A stretch of DNA of 64,000 bases from GCA-020343675 sp964462945 (GCA_964462945.1 CAYWZW010000004.1:108505-172504), one strand, 5' to 3'. Positions 8,985 to 18,298 are shown, numbered from the stretch's first letter. Notes: a model not told the origin generated them from the sequence alone. A program made the numbers and translations.

Positions 8985-9908
8985 ATGGGAATCTTCACCA
9001 AGACGGCGGGATTCTTAAAAGACCGTCTATCCAAAACGCGCGACAAGATCAGCAGCTCACTTTCTTCGGTGCTGAGTTTGGGCAGGAATATCGACGAGAG
9101 CCTGCTCGATGAGCTTGAAGAAACACTGATTAGTGACGATATCGGCGTGGAGACGACGGACAAGCTCGTATCAGAGCTCCGGGAAGCGTATCGCAGCAGG
9201 AAAATCGCAAAAACCGACGATATCGTACCCTTCCTCAAGCAGCAGATTAAAAGCTATTGGCCGGACTGCGACAGACAGATGCATCTGGCCGAGCATGGCC
9301 CGACCGTCGTTCTTGTTGCGGGCGTCAACGGCACCGGCAAGACCACAAGCATCGCCAAACTCGGGTACATACTCAGCCAGAATAACAAGAAGGTCATCGT
9401 CGCCGCGTGCGATACATTCCGCGCCGCCGCCGTAGAACAGTTGAGCATCTGGGCCGAACGCATCGGCGTACAAATCGTCAAGCACCAAACCGGCAGCGAC
9501 CCGGCGGCGGTGGCCTTCGATGCCTGTGAAGCCGCCCTCGCCAGGGGAGCCGATGTCCTGATTCTCGATACCGCCGGCCGGCTGCACACGAAAAAGGATT
9601 TGATGCAGCAATTGACCAAAATCCGCGACGTCGTGGCCCGCAAAATTCCCGGCGCCCCGAACGAAGTCCTGCTTGTCCTGGACGCCACCACGGGTCAAAA
9701 CGCCATCGCCCAGGCGAAAATCTTCACCGAAGCGATTAACGTGACCGGGATATTCTTAGCCAAGCTCGACGGCACCGCTCGCGGCGGCATCGTGATCGCC
9801 ATTAAAGACCAGCTTGACATCCCCGTCAAATTCGTCGGCCTGGGCGAAAAGCCGGAAGACATCGCCGAGTTCGACCCCAACACATTCGTGGAAGCCCTGT
9901 TCGGTTGA
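8985..9908 (+). CDS. ftsY: Signal recognition particle receptor FtsY
   Basis: Membrane-associated GTPase that receives SRP-ribosome complexes for co-translational insertion. The 307-residue protein has a short N-terminus, so it is the compact NG-domain type without a long acidic A region. Motifs: GVNGTGKTTSIAKLGY (G1) near residue 111, DTFRAAAVEQL (G2, SRP-GTPase insertion) near 145, LDTAGRLHTKKDLM (G3) near 195, TKLDGTARGG-like KLDGTARGGI (G4) near 260, and GLGEKPEDIAEFDP at the end. Start ATG at 8985 has AAAGG upstream. No ffh or other secretion gene is adjacent. Confidence 0.97.
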   Translation: MGIFTKTAGFLKDRLSKTRDKISSSLSSVLSLGRNIDESLLDELEETLISDDIGVETTDKLVSELREAYRSRKIAKTDDIVPFLKQQIKSYWPDCDRQMHLAEHGPTVVLVAGVNGTGKTTSIAKLGYILSQNNKKVIVAACDTFRAAAVEQLSIWAERIGVQIVKHQTGSDPAAVAFDACEAALARGADVLILDTAGRLHTKKDLMQQLTKIRDVVARKIPGAPNEVLLVLDATTGQNAIAQAKIFTEAINVTGIFLAKLDGTARGGIVIAIKDQLDIPVKFVGLGEKPEDIAEFDPNTFVEALFG

Positions 9909-10084
9909 GCAAACGCAGAAAAGTATGAAACGTGCGAAAATAATTTCAAAAACATTGGATTTCTCACAATTCTCTCATCTTTGTGCTGCTACCATTGCGG
10001 GTAACAAAGGCGACAAACGCCGTCCGGCTCGACCGCCGTGGCAGGCCGGAGAGTTGTCGATGGTTTTGTATAAGGAGACTTGAA

Positions 10085-10663
10085 ATGAAACGCAAACACG
10101 TGGGAATCATTGGTCTATTGGTTGCTGCCGGTTTAGCACTGTGTATCGGGGCGGTTGCAACTCAGCAAACCGCAGAAGAAGAAAAAGAGGTTTCAATTGA
10201 CCAAGTGCCGGCTGACGTCAAAGCGGCCATTCTTGCACAGGCCGGAACCGGGACGATTGAAGAGGTGGAGCTCGGAAACGAGAACGGCCAGATCATCTAC
10301 GAAGCTGACGTGATCATCGACGGACAAGAGGTCGAAATCAAAGTGGCTCCCAATGGAACGCTGGTTGCCAAAGACGGTGAAAACGACGAAGCCGACGATG
10401 AGGGCGATGCAGAAGAAGCCGATGACGATGACGACGAGCAGGACGAGCAGGTCTCTCTTGCTGGCGTGCCCGAAGCTGTTAAGGCGACTATTGTGAAGGA
10501 GGCCGGCGGCGCTGAAATCAAGGAGCTCGAAAAGGAGACCGAAGGCGGCCGGATAATCTACTCAGCCGAAGTAATCATCGCTGGCCAGAAAGTCTGTTTC
10601 GAAATCGCGCCTGACGGCGCGCTCCTCGGCAAAGAGGTCGAAAACGAAGACGACAATGATTAG
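10085..10663 (+). CDS. Exported acidic protein with two PepSY-like repeats
   Basis: A 192-residue exported protein. The ATG at 10085 with AAGGAGAC 6 nt upstream begins MKRKHVGIIGLLVAAGLALC, a signal peptide; the longer frame from 9983 is rejected. The mature part is an internal duplication: VSIDQVPADVKAAILAQAG...GQIIYEADVIIDGQEVEIKV and VSLAGVPEAVKATIVKEAG...GRIIYSAEVIIAGQKVCFEI, each ending in APNGTLVAKDGE or APDGALLGKEVE. These resemble PepSY-like (DUF2874/BLIP-type) units. They are joined by a very acidic linker rich in Asp and Glu (about residues 100-120). The function is unknown; an inhibitor or cation-binding role is possible. A strong terminator follows. Confidence 0.8.
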   Translation: MKRKHVGIIGLLVAAGLALCIGAVATQQTAEEEKEVSIDQVPADVKAAILAQAGTGTIEEVELGNENGQIIYEADVIIDGQEVEIKVAPNGTLVAKDGENDEADDEGDAEEADDDDDEQDEQVSLAGVPEAVKATIVKEAGGAEIKELEKETEGGRIIYSAEVIIAGQKVCFEIAPDGALLGKEVENEDDND

Positions 10664-10711
10664 AGAGGGGGAGGATACTGACGCATTAAACGTTCGAGGC
10701 ATAAAATATGC

Positions 10712-10750
10712 ACCGCTGGGCGGCAGATCACTGTTGCTCGGCGGTTTTTT
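10712..10750 (+). terminator. Rho-independent terminator
   Basis: A 15-bp stem with G-U wobbles (10712-10726 with 10731-10745), 4-nt loop ATCA, followed by a run of T residues to 10750. It ends the PepSY-like gene and insulates the secretin-fusion gene that starts at 10850. Confidence 0.9.
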
Positions 10751-10849
10751 CTTGTTGTTGTGTTTGGTCAGAAGCATTCGCACGTGATATGAGAACTGTT
10801 TTCTGGCCGCTAAGATCACGCGGCAATACATTGTTGGAGAGACTGCCAA

Positions 10850-13414
10850 ATGCACGTTATGATAGGTAATAGGCTCCGATGTGCCCTGCTTTCGATATTC
10901 TGCGTCTTGCTGTTAAACTGTTCGGTAGGACTGTCCGAAATCATAGCCGAAGGGGTCACGCTGGTACCGTTGACAAATGACGGCAAATCAAAGGCCGTGG
11001 CTTGGGCCTATCACGGCGACTGGGTGGCCTTTGTACGCCAGGTGGGTGATTCGTCCCAATGGCAATTGCACGTCATGAAGGCGGACGGCTCTGAAGTAAA
11101 ACTGGCCTGTCCCGTTGGAGATGTGTTTTTTGCCGAGTGGTCCTGGGCCGGCGACCGTATTGTGTATGAATTCTCCAACACCTCTGAGGGAGAAAGCCAG
11201 GGAGCGGTCTATATTTATGACATCAACCAGAACAGGTCCACCACCGTCTCCCCTCCGTATCGAAGAAACAATTTCGATGCCGACGATGGGCCTTTCTGGT
11301 CGCCCGACGATCGCTACCTTGCCTACAAAGTCCGCGTGGGCCTGACGGAAACGCGGCAAGTCTGGCTGTTCGATACGGCTACACAAAGCACCTGGCAACT
11401 GCTGCCCGAGCGAGGCCAGGGAAAAGACCAACGCTGGAGTGCATCCGTACCGCCGAGGCTTAGCTTACTCGTCCAGGCCGGCGGCGCTTGGGACCTGGTC
11501 ACAGTCAAGCCCGACGCCACAGACCTTGTCATGCTCACCGACATCGGCAGTGAATCATTGCGCGTCGAAGGCCCACGGTGGTCGCCCGTGGATGATGTCG
11601 TGGCCTTCACCTTTGATAAGGACATGACTCAAAGCGAACGCGGGCAGCGTTGCGATGCCTGGATCGCCCGCTGCGATGGCAGTGACGCCAGAAACCTGAC
11701 CCATGCGAGCACACCTGCCACAGAGAACCAACTGGATCTGGATGACCCGATCTGGTCGTGGGACGGGCGCTACATACTGTTCAAGGGCGATCGCTTCGAT
11801 ATTCAGGGCAACGACATACCCACGTTGTATCTTGTGGACCCGAACGGGGGCGGGTATCAGGCCCTTTTGACCTCCCATCCGCGAGAGGATGGGACGCTCG
11901 ATGACTTCGAGGTCTTCAAGTGGTCCTATGACAGCACGAAAATCGCCCTGCTGATCAAACGCTCCACGGTTCGGAACTGGGGTCCTGATTCGCGACAGGA
12001 AAATCAACGGACGGTTCTGAGCCTCTATGATATGGTCACCGGAGGTGTTGAGGACCTTCTGGTGTTTAGCGAAGAACAGGATCGCAAACAAATCGAGGCA
12101 TCCGAAGATCGCGATGACGGCGTGGCCAATATCTCGTGGTCGCCGGACAGCCGGTCGTTGTTCATCACGATCTCCAAGATCATCAGCAAAGCCGACGGCA
12201 TCATGCAGCCTGATGTCTATCGCGTGGACCTGCCGGAACGCCTAATCAGCCCTTTGGCCCGAGCCTGTGACGGCCCCCCAATAGGCCGGGCCACGCCGAT
12301 AGTGGCCGGCGTGCCATCAGCCGGACAGCGACAGGAGCAACTCTCTCCCGGCGCGACACCGAAGCCTGCCGCTCTGGAACCTTCCTCGAAGGATTCCAGT
12401 ATCGTCATCCGGACGATTGAGCCCTCGCACATGACCGTGGCAGAAGCTCTTTCATCATTACCGTCCAAGTATGCCCAATATATTACTGCGAACTCATCCC
12501 GCAATCTATTCCTGTTCATGGGGCCTGCCGAGCTTCTGGCCGAGCTGCAGAACAATCTAAAACTGATTGACACCCCGGCCACCCAGATTCTGGTGGATCT
12601 GCTGGCTGTGGAGCTGACCGACGAAGCCACTCGTGAGCTCGGGCTGGACTGGACATACGCCAAGGGACGTTTCGGCATGTTCCAACCTATGGGTAATGCG
12701 ATTCGTGACCTGAGCCCGGACGCCACGTTAGACGGACTGACCACTTATCCCGGGACCGGCCAGTTCTTCTACCAGGGCGTTGGCCGGCTGCCGGAGGAGT
12801 TCTTTATTCGGTTAAACGCATTGGTCCAGGACGGCAAAGGCACGATCCTGACTAACCCGCGAACGGTCGCGGTCAGCGGCCAGGAAGCCATGATTCAGAT
12901 TCGCAAGACATTGAACTACTTCTTTAATGAGGGCTATGACGTATCAGGCCGCCCCATCGTCAAGAAGAGCGATATCTCGGCGGACACCCAGGGCCGCATT
13001 ACCCCCACCCTTCTGGCGGATGGTCGAATCAGCATGGCGGTGTCGGTCAAGGTCGGAAGCTTTACCTTCACACCCGACGCCGGCCTGCCCGAACAGGTCA
13101 ATCGGGAATCCACGACTACGGTCGTCGTACGCGAAGGCCAGACCCTGGTGATCGGCGGCTTGCGTCAGCAGGAAATGAGCGAAGCCGTGATCAAAGTGCC
13201 GGTATTGGGTGACATGCCGCTCATCGGGCCTTTATTCAGGAAAAGTCAAAAAGTCGCCCGAAACAGCGTCCTGACGCTCTTTATCACTCCCCATGTCCTG
13301 CTTCCCGACGCTCCCTCGCCGAATTGGCCCCAACTGGATGCCAGCGACCATACGATACAGCCTATTATGCGTGAGTCGCCGTCGCAAAACGATGCCGCAG
13401 GCGGCAAAGACTGA
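10850..13414 (+). CDS. TolB-like propeller fused to a secretin domain
   Basis: An 854-residue exported protein with two parts rarely seen in one chain. After a signal (LLSIFCVLLLNCSVG; LLNC could be a lipobox), residues ~40-480 hold repeated beta-propeller blades of the TolB/PD40 kind: VAWAYHGDWVAFVRQ, FWSPDDRYLAYKV, PRWSPVDDVVAFTFD, IWSWDGRYILFKGD, SWSPDSRSLFITI. Residues ~520-575 form a secretin N-domain (MTVAEALSSLPSKYAQYITA). Residues ~585-835 are the secretin/GspD pore domain: ILVDLLAVELTDEATRELGL, TNPRTVAVSGQEAMIQI, VVREGQTLVIGGLRQ and VLGDMPLIGPLFRKSQ. Secretins form outer-membrane channels for type II/III secretion or pili. No GspE/F/G gene is adjacent; a two-component system follows by 31 bp. 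Confidence 0.88.
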   Translation: MHVMIGNRLRCALLSIFCVLLLNCSVGLSEIIAEGVTLVPLTNDGKSKAVAWAYHGDWVAFVRQVGDSSQWQLHVMKADGSEVKLACPVGDVFFAEWSWAGDRIVYEFSNTSEGESQGAVYIYDINQNRSTTVSPPYRRNNFDADDGPFWSPDDRYLAYKVRVGLTETRQVWLFDTATQSTWQLLPERGQGKDQRWSASVPPRLSLLVQAGGAWDLVTVKPDATDLVMLTDIGSESLRVEGPRWSPVDDVVAFTFDKDMTQSERGQRCDAWIARCDGSDARNLTHASTPATENQLDLDDPIWSWDGRYILFKGDRFDIQGNDIPTLYLVDPNGGGYQALLTSHPREDGTLDDFEVFKWSYDSTKIALLIKRSTVRNWGPDSRQENQRTVLSLYDMVTGGVEDLLVFSEEQDRKQIEASEDRDDGVANISWSPDSRSLFITISKIISKADGIMQPDVYRVDLPERLISPLARACDGPPIGRATPIVAGVPSAGQRQEQLSPGATPKPAALEPSSKDSSIVIRTIEPSHMTVAEALSSLPSKYAQYITANSSRNLFLFMGPAELLAELQNNLKLIDTPATQILVDLLAVELTDEATRELGLDWTYAKGRFGMFQPMGNAIRDLSPDATLDGLTTYPGTGQFFYQGVGRLPEEFFIRLNALVQDGKGTILTNPRTVAVSGQEAMIQIRKTLNYFFNEGYDVSGRPIVKKSDISADTQGRITPTLLADGRISMAVSVKVGSFTFTPDAGLPEQVNRESTTTVVVREGQTLVIGGLRQQEMSEAVIKVPVLGDMPLIGPLFRKSQKVARNSVLTLFITPHVLLPDAPSPNWPQLDASDHTIQPIMRESPSQNDAAGGKD

Positions 13415-13445
13415 CGGCAGGTGCTGATGGAAAAGTAGGGAAATA

Positions 13446-14189
13446 ATGACGAGCTACGCTCCGGCGGCTAAAATGTACTCGACGCCGCTGCTGACAGCGG
13501 CCTCCCTGGTGAACGTGAAGATGCGACTACTGCTTATAGAAGACTATCGGCCTTTGCAGCAGTCCCTCACAAAGGGATTGCGGGAGGCGGGCTTTGCAGT
13601 AGATACTACAGGCGATGGACAAGAGGGTCTGTGGTATGCGATGGGTAATGAGTATGACGTCATTATCCTCGACCTTATGCTGCCCGGCATGGACGGCCTT
13701 GACATCCTCAAGAGGATTCGAAGTCAAGGCCGCAAGTCCCACGTCCTGATTTTGACGGCCAAAGACACCGTTCGAGATCGCGTAACTGGTCTGAATGTCG
13801 GTGCTGATGATTATCTGGCCAAGCCGTTCGCCTTCGAAGAGCTGTTGGCCCGCGTTCGCGCATTACTGCGACGCGGCTACCGCGAGAAGAATCCCTGCAT
13901 CGAAATCAAAGACCTGCGAATTGACCTGACCACCCAGAGAGTCTGGCGCGGCCAAGAGGAAATCCTGCTTACCCCTCGGGAATACGCTCTGCTGGAGTAC
14001 TTAGCCATGCGGGCCGGCCAGACGGTTTCCCGCTCAGATATATGGGAACACATCTACGAGTTCAACTCATCGGCATCCAGCAATGTCGTGGACGTGTATG
14101 TCGGTTATCTGCGAAAAAAGATCGAGCGGCCAAACGAGCCCGCTTTGATACAAACGGCCCGAGGCCGCGGCTATTCCTTGGGGGCATAA
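13446..14189 (+). CDS. OmpR/PhoB-family response regulator
   Basis: A DNA-binding regulator paired with the kinase that follows 2 bp after its stop. The receiver has MRLLLIEDYRPLQQSL and the phosphoryl-acceptor Asp in DVIILDLMLPGMDG, the conserved Thr in LILTAKD and Lys in LAKPFAFEELLARVRAL. The C-terminal winged helix is PREYALLEYLAMRAGQTVSR through VVDVYVGYLRKKIERP and IQTARGRGYSLGA. The start at 13446 has AGGGA at a good distance but adds 25 non-homologous residues; the ATG at 13521 puts the acceptor at D51, the family position, but has no clear RBS. The sequence is closest in style to CusR/CopR metal or envelope regulators. Confidence 0.93.
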   Translation: MTSYAPAAKMYSTPLLTAASLVNVKMRLLLIEDYRPLQQSLTKGLREAGFAVDTTGDGQEGLWYAMGNEYDVIILDLMLPGMDGLDILKRIRSQGRKSHVLILTAKDTVRDRVTGLNVGADDYLAKPFAFEELLARVRALLRRGYREKNPCIEIKDLRIDLTTQRVWRGQEEILLTPREYALLEYLAMRAGQTVSRSDIWEHIYEFNSSASSNVVDVYVGYLRKKIERPNEPALIQTARGRGYSLGA

Positions 14190-14194
14190 CCGTG

Positions 14195-15631
14195 ATGTAT
14201 TCACTCCGAATTCGCTTAATCACCGGTGTAATTACCGGAATACTGCTGCTTTTGACCGTTTTCAGTCTCATAGTTTACACCGTGATTCGGCGCACCTTAA
14301 TTACTCAGTTTGATGCAGCACTGAGATCTACAGCACAGATATTATCGGCGTCGGTGGAACTGAACGATGGCGAGATTGACTTAGAGTTTGATGTCGAATA
14401 TATGCAGGAGTTCCAAAGGACAGATCGTCCAACTTACTACCAACTTTGGTACAAGGACACCGTGGTAATGAGGTCTCCTTCGTTAGGTACAGATAACCTT
14501 TTACGGCTTGAAGGCCCTCTCGACGTGCCGATTTTTCGAACATTAGAAGAAAACAGACAGCCTTTACGAGCCATCGGTCTGAGGTTCGAGCCGAGGGGTG
14601 TCAAAAAGCCTAAATCTGATAGTGACCACAATCGCAACAAGGACAAACAGCGAGCAAAACAGCAGATACTTACCTTGGTGGTGGCCCGAGATGCCAGCGA
14701 TTTGCAAGACCAACAGCGTTTCTTACGCTGGCTTCTGTTGATCGCATCTGCCGGCACTATCATTCTGTCTTTTCTCGTTGCAGCGTTTGTAGTCCGGCAG
14801 GGTCTTCGTCCCCTGAATTCCATCGCCGCCGAGATTTCGGCCATCAGTGAAGACAACCTCACAACTCGAATCGCCGGCGAGCATGTTCCTGCAGAAGTCG
14901 TCCCGATCAAGACACGTCTGAACGAGTTGCTGTCCCGGCTGGAAACCTCGTTCAACAGGGAGCGGCAGTTCAACAGCGACGTAGCCCACGAGCTGCGAAC
15001 GCCGTTGGCCGGGATACGCTCCACGATTGAGGTGACGATCACTCGCAGCCGTGACGCATCTGAGTACCAGGAAGCTCTTTCCAGTTGTCTGGAAATCACC
15101 AAGAACATGCAATCAATGGTTAGCAATTTGCTCATACTCGCCAGCCTGGACGCTCAACAAATCAGCTCCCATACCGAGCGGATTCAAATCGCCGAACTGG
15201 TCGATTCCTGCTGGCGGCCGTTCTCAGACAAGGCGCTCAATGACGGAATCACCTTCGACAATCGCATTGATCCCGACATCATGTGCGAATCAGACCGCCG
15301 GAATCTCTCCATCGTTCTATCGAACGTCCTGGAAAACGCAGCAGAGTACGCCGACGAGGGGGGGCAAATCTGGACAACAGCCCGGCAAACAGATGATTCT
15401 GTGGAAATCGAAGTCTCCAATACCGGCTGCCAGCTTACCGCCGGGCAGGTCTCACAAGTGTTCGACGTCTTCTGGCGGGGCGATTCGGCTCGCTCGGGCG
15501 CCGGAGTTCATTGTGGGCTGGGCCTGGCCTTGGTCCAGAGGCTCGCAAAAACATTAGGAGGCCGCGCCGTTGCTAAGCTGCAGCCCGTCGGGATATTCAC
15601 CCTACAACTGACCCTGCCGCTCCAGCCGTGA
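14195..15631 (+). CDS. Sensor histidine kinase, two TM segments, HAMP
   Basis: A 478-residue membrane kinase and partner of the preceding regulator. TM1 is residues ~8-30 (ITGVITGILLLLTVFSLIVY), then a periplasmic sensor domain of about 150 residues, TM2 near 180-203 (LLLIASAGTIILSFLVAAFV) and a HAMP linker (RQGLRPLNSIAAEISAIS). The H-box is FNSDVAHELRTPLAGIRS with the phosphorylated His near residue 265. N-box LSNVLENAAEYADEGG and G-box CGLGLALVQRLAKTLGG complete the catalytic domain. A GTG one codon earlier (14192) is an alternative start. Its organisation resembles CusS/QseC-type sensors. Location right after the secretin-fusion gene suggests an envelope signal. Confidence 0.93.
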   Translation: MYSLRIRLITGVITGILLLLTVFSLIVYTVIRRTLITQFDAALRSTAQILSASVELNDGEIDLEFDVEYMQEFQRTDRPTYYQLWYKDTVVMRSPSLGTDNLLRLEGPLDVPIFRTLEENRQPLRAIGLRFEPRGVKKPKSDSDHNRNKDKQRAKQQILTLVVARDASDLQDQQRFLRWLLLIASAGTIILSFLVAAFVVRQGLRPLNSIAAEISAISEDNLTTRIAGEHVPAEVVPIKTRLNELLSRLETSFNRERQFNSDVAHELRTPLAGIRSTIEVTITRSRDASEYQEALSSCLEITKNMQSMVSNLLILASLDAQQISSHTERIQIAELVDSCWRPFSDKALNDGITFDNRIDPDIMCESDRRNLSIVLSNVLENAAEYADEGGQIWTTARQTDDSVEIEVSNTGCQLTAGQVSQVFDVFWRGDSARSGAGVHCGLGLALVQRLAKTLGGRAVAKLQPVGIFTLQLTLPLQP

Positions 15632-15671
15632 ACACAACGACGCCACGTGCTGGTCGGCACCTGACGGCCTT

Positions 15672-16883
15672 TCAGACCCTCGGATAACCGCCCAGATACT
15701 CAGTCCTCGGCAGTTCGCCGATCAAGGGCATCGCGTACTGGATGAAGGCGTCGGTTACGCCGTTGCCCTCGGCGTTGATGAACTCGTCGGGCATGGATTT
15801 TGTCTTCTCGGCCACGCTGCTCAGCTCCGTGCGGAACAGTTTGACGGCGTAATTCGCCCCGTTGCCGGTCCGCCTCATCGCCACAGAGCCGTGATCGTGC
15901 TTCATGGCCAGCTTGACCGCTTCGCGCCCGCACCGCCGGGCCTCATTCACATCGACGGACGATTGAATGCCCGCGAAACTCCTCTGGAGATAGCCGAACG
16001 TATCGGCCCGAACGCGCTTTATTTTCAGCTTGCTCTTGAGCTCGCCGGCCAGAAAGTCCGCCAGCGCCCCCGTGCCTGACAATTGTATGTTGCCGTGAGC
16101 ATCGACCTCCGCCTGCTCGGCCAGCTTCTTGGCCCAGGTGACGCCGTCGGAGTCGCAGATGCCCTCGCTGGCCGCAATGACGCACCGGCCCAGTTTCTTG
16201 TACACACGGTCCACGTCGCGGAGGAATTTCTCCATCGAAATGGGCCTCTCGGGCACATAGACCAAGTGTGGACCGTCGTCGTCTCTCTGCTTACCTAACG
16301 CCGAGGCGGCGGTCAGAAAGCCCGCGTGCCGGCCCATGATCACGTCGATCTTCACGCCCGGCAAAGCGCGGTTATCCAAATCATCGCCCATCAGCGCGCA
16401 GGCTTCGAACCGGGCCGCCGTGCCATAGCCCGGACAGTGGTCCGTGACCAGCAGGTCGTTATCCACGGTCTTGGGAACGTGGAACGACCTGACGTCGTAG
16501 TTTGCCTCGCGGGCCATCGTGTTGAGGATGTGGGCGGTGTTGGCCGAGTCGTTGCCGCCGATGTAGAAGAAATAACGGATATTGCGCTTCTTGAAGACAT
16601 CGAGAATCTTAGCACAATAGTCTTTATCGGGTTTATCCCTGCTGGTTCCCAGGGCCGAAGACGGCGAAGCCGTCACGACCTTGAGGGTATTGGCCGAGAG
16701 CTTCTTCAAATCAATAAAGTCGTCTTTGACCATCCCCGCCACGGCGTGAATCGCGCCGTAAAGTCTCTGAATCTCCGGATGCTTTTTTGCCTCTTCGATC
16801 ACGCCGACTAACGAGGCGTTGATCACCCCCGTCGGCCCGCCTGACTGCCCCACTACTGCATTTGCTTTCGGTGCCTTTGCCAT
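15672..16883 (-). CDS. pfp: Diphosphate-dependent 6-phosphofructokinase
   Basis: A 403-residue phosphofructokinase. The N-terminus VVGQSGGPTGVINASLVGVI is the substrate loop. IGGNDSANTAHIL near residue 107 has Asp in the position where ATP-dependent enzymes carry Gly (GGND instead of GGDG), and PKTVDNDL near residue 138 replaces the PGTIDNDI of ATP enzymes; both mark pyrophosphate specificity. MGRHAGFL is the fructose-6-phosphate binding segment. The enzyme works reversibly in glycolysis and gluconeogenesis and saves ATP, common in anaerobes. It stands alone; its convergent neighbour is the sensor kinase. Confidence 0.93.
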   Translation of the reverse strand: MAKAPKANAVVGQSGGPTGVINASLVGVIEEAKKHPEIQRLYGAIHAVAGMVKDDFIDLKKLSANTLKVVTASPSSALGTSRDKPDKDYCAKILDVFKKRNIRYFFYIGGNDSANTAHILNTMAREANYDVRSFHVPKTVDNDLLVTDHCPGYGTAARFEACALMGDDLDNRALPGVKIDVIMGRHAGFLTAASALGKQRDDDGPHLVYVPERPISMEKFLRDVDRVYKKLGRCVIAASEGICDSDGVTWAKKLAEQAEVDAHGNIQLSGTGALADFLAGELKSKLKIKRVRADTFGYLQRSFAGIQSSVDVNEARRCGREAVKLAMKHDHGSVAMRRTGNGANYAVKLFRTELSSVAEKTKSMPDEFINAEGNGVTDAFIQYAMPLIGELPRTEYLGGYPRV

Positions 16884-17707
16884 ATTCTATAAACTCTCCA
16901 TCAATACTTCTGCCATTTAGCCATGTAGTGTATTACCTTACCACCACGAAAAGGCAGATTATACACAGCCGGCGTAAGGAAACAAGGGTAATCAGGAATT
17001 GGCTTTGTTCCGCACGATTGCAGTCAATCTCCACAGGCATTGCACCGGGCTAACATCCCGAAATTGGCTTTGTTTTTGCACAAGCCATAGAGTGGAGGAG
17101 TTTCCATAACCGCTTGCGACAGAGAGGTTTCCGATCACTGTAACAACTCCAAAATTGGCTTTGTTCTTCAAAATTAACCACTAATGAACACCAATAAACA
17201 CAAGCACGCTTGTCCGGCAGCCGCCGTGACGGATTGGCTTTGTTTTGCAAAATTGCCTTTCCGCCGCAAAGCACGCGGCGAGCCCAGCCGAAAGGGCGCC
17301 AAAGCACACGAGCTTGTCCATCGTCTATCGTTCCCGGCCCTAATTCCCTGATCTCCTGTCCACCTGATACCCTGATTCACGCCATCGCCATCCCATGCTA
17401 ACGATCCGCGATTTGCTGCTGACTATCGACTACGAACTATGAACTTTCTAATAATTTGAGCCTAATCCATTAGTTAGATACATACTATACATAACCAAAA
17501 ATCAGTCGTCAAGCTAAATCCGGAATATTGGAGACCATGTGCAGATATACGCGAGTCACAGACTCCGTAGGATGCGATCCTTCGCACCATTTGCATATCG
17601 CCACATAATCGGTGCGATTTCATCACACCCTACTGCCCTCGAATCCACGAGGCATGGCTCCTCAAAAGAGAAAAGCAGAATGTCCTTTAATCGCCCGTGG
17701 AACCGAT
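16884..17707. other. Gene-free stretch with dispersed repeats
   Basis: About 820 bp without a credible gene. It holds four copies of a 12-bp motif (annotated separately), ATCAGG-rich text near 17350-17380 and heptamer-like ACTATCGACTACGAACTATGAAC text at about 17420-17443. Overlapping minus-strand ORFs here are built from the repeats themselves and have no family resemblance. Confidence 0.6.
16998..17244. repeat. Four copies of ATTGGCTTTGTT
   Basis: Exact 12-bp copies lie at 16998-17009, 17063-17074, 17154-17165 and 17233-17244, all in one orientation, with start-to-start spacings of 65, 91 and 79 bp. Flanks are partly conserved: a purine pair before, and after it T-rich then CAAAATT or CACAAG. 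Spacers are unrelated. The irregular spacing excludes a CRISPR array. The reverse complement is AACAAAGCCAAT. Confidence 0.85.
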
Positions 17708-18298
17708 TCATTTCCTGACCCAGATCAATGATCCCGCAAGCCATCGGGAACCTCCCACGCTATTGCCATTGAAGTCTGTGATTTCCAACCTCGCTTTGTC
17801 GGGGTCATTTGGTGACCTGATTCTGGCCCATAGCTCCCAGAAGTTTTGGGCAGCTTGAAGTCGAATTTGGTAGGGTTCGTAATGCCATCCATCGGGGACG
17901 ATGATAGTGAGCGAGTCCCCCTTTTGGGAGACTCGACTCCCGATTGAACTATCAATCCCCGCGCGCGTCAGCGCTGTAACGAAAATGGCGAGTTCAGAGG
18001 GTTTGGGGGGCTCCTCGTTAACGGGAAGGGGAGGCTTGCGTGCTCGCAATATTTCTTCTTGTAATCGTCTGTGCAATTCTTGTTCTGTAAAATTATGTAA
18101 TTCTACCCCTTGTTTCTGTAACTCCTCCCTCAATTCTTCTCTTGCATCTCCCCAGGCTCCGGCAATTTCTTGTCCTTCCTCGTCTTGTCTCTTGTCTTGC
18201 ATGGGTTTGGGTTCTGCTGAAGGGTACGTCCGAGATGTGGTACATGCACCTCCAACAACTGTCAATCCCAATAGAATCGTTAGCATTAGCTTTTTCAT
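17708..18298 (-). CDS. Lipoprotein of unknown function
   Basis: A 196-residue protein. The start at 18298 gives MKKLMLTILLGLTVVGGAC, a lipoprotein signal with lipobox VGGAC; the longer frame from 18352 would bury the signal. The mature part has a charged, probably helical region (residues ~35-95, rich in E, Q and R: EELREELQKQGVELHNFTEQ) and a C-terminal domain from SELAIFVTALTRAGIDS to LIWVRK with a WHYEPYQIRLQAAQNFWELW segment. No family was recognised. It precedes, on the same strand, nothing obvious; the upstream neighbour is the nuclease-like gene 190 bp away. Confidence 0.65.
   Translation of the reverse strand: MKKLMLTILLGLTVVGGACTTSRTYPSAEPKPMQDKRQDEEGQEIAGAWGDAREELREELQKQGVELHNFTEQELHRRLQEEILRARKPPLPVNEEPPKPSELAIFVTALTRAGIDSSIGSRVSQKGDSLTIIVPDGWHYEPYQIRLQAAQNFWELWARIRSPNDPDKARLEITDFNGNSVGGSRWLAGSLIWVRK

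Noticed and set aside
16998..17244. CRISPR array
   Set aside because: Only a 12-bp core, spacing varies from 65 to 91 bp and no cas gene is near.
17050..17307. Minus ORF with repeated Lys-Thr-Lys-Pro-like text
   Set aside because: Built from the ATTGGCTTTGTT repeats; no start context or family.
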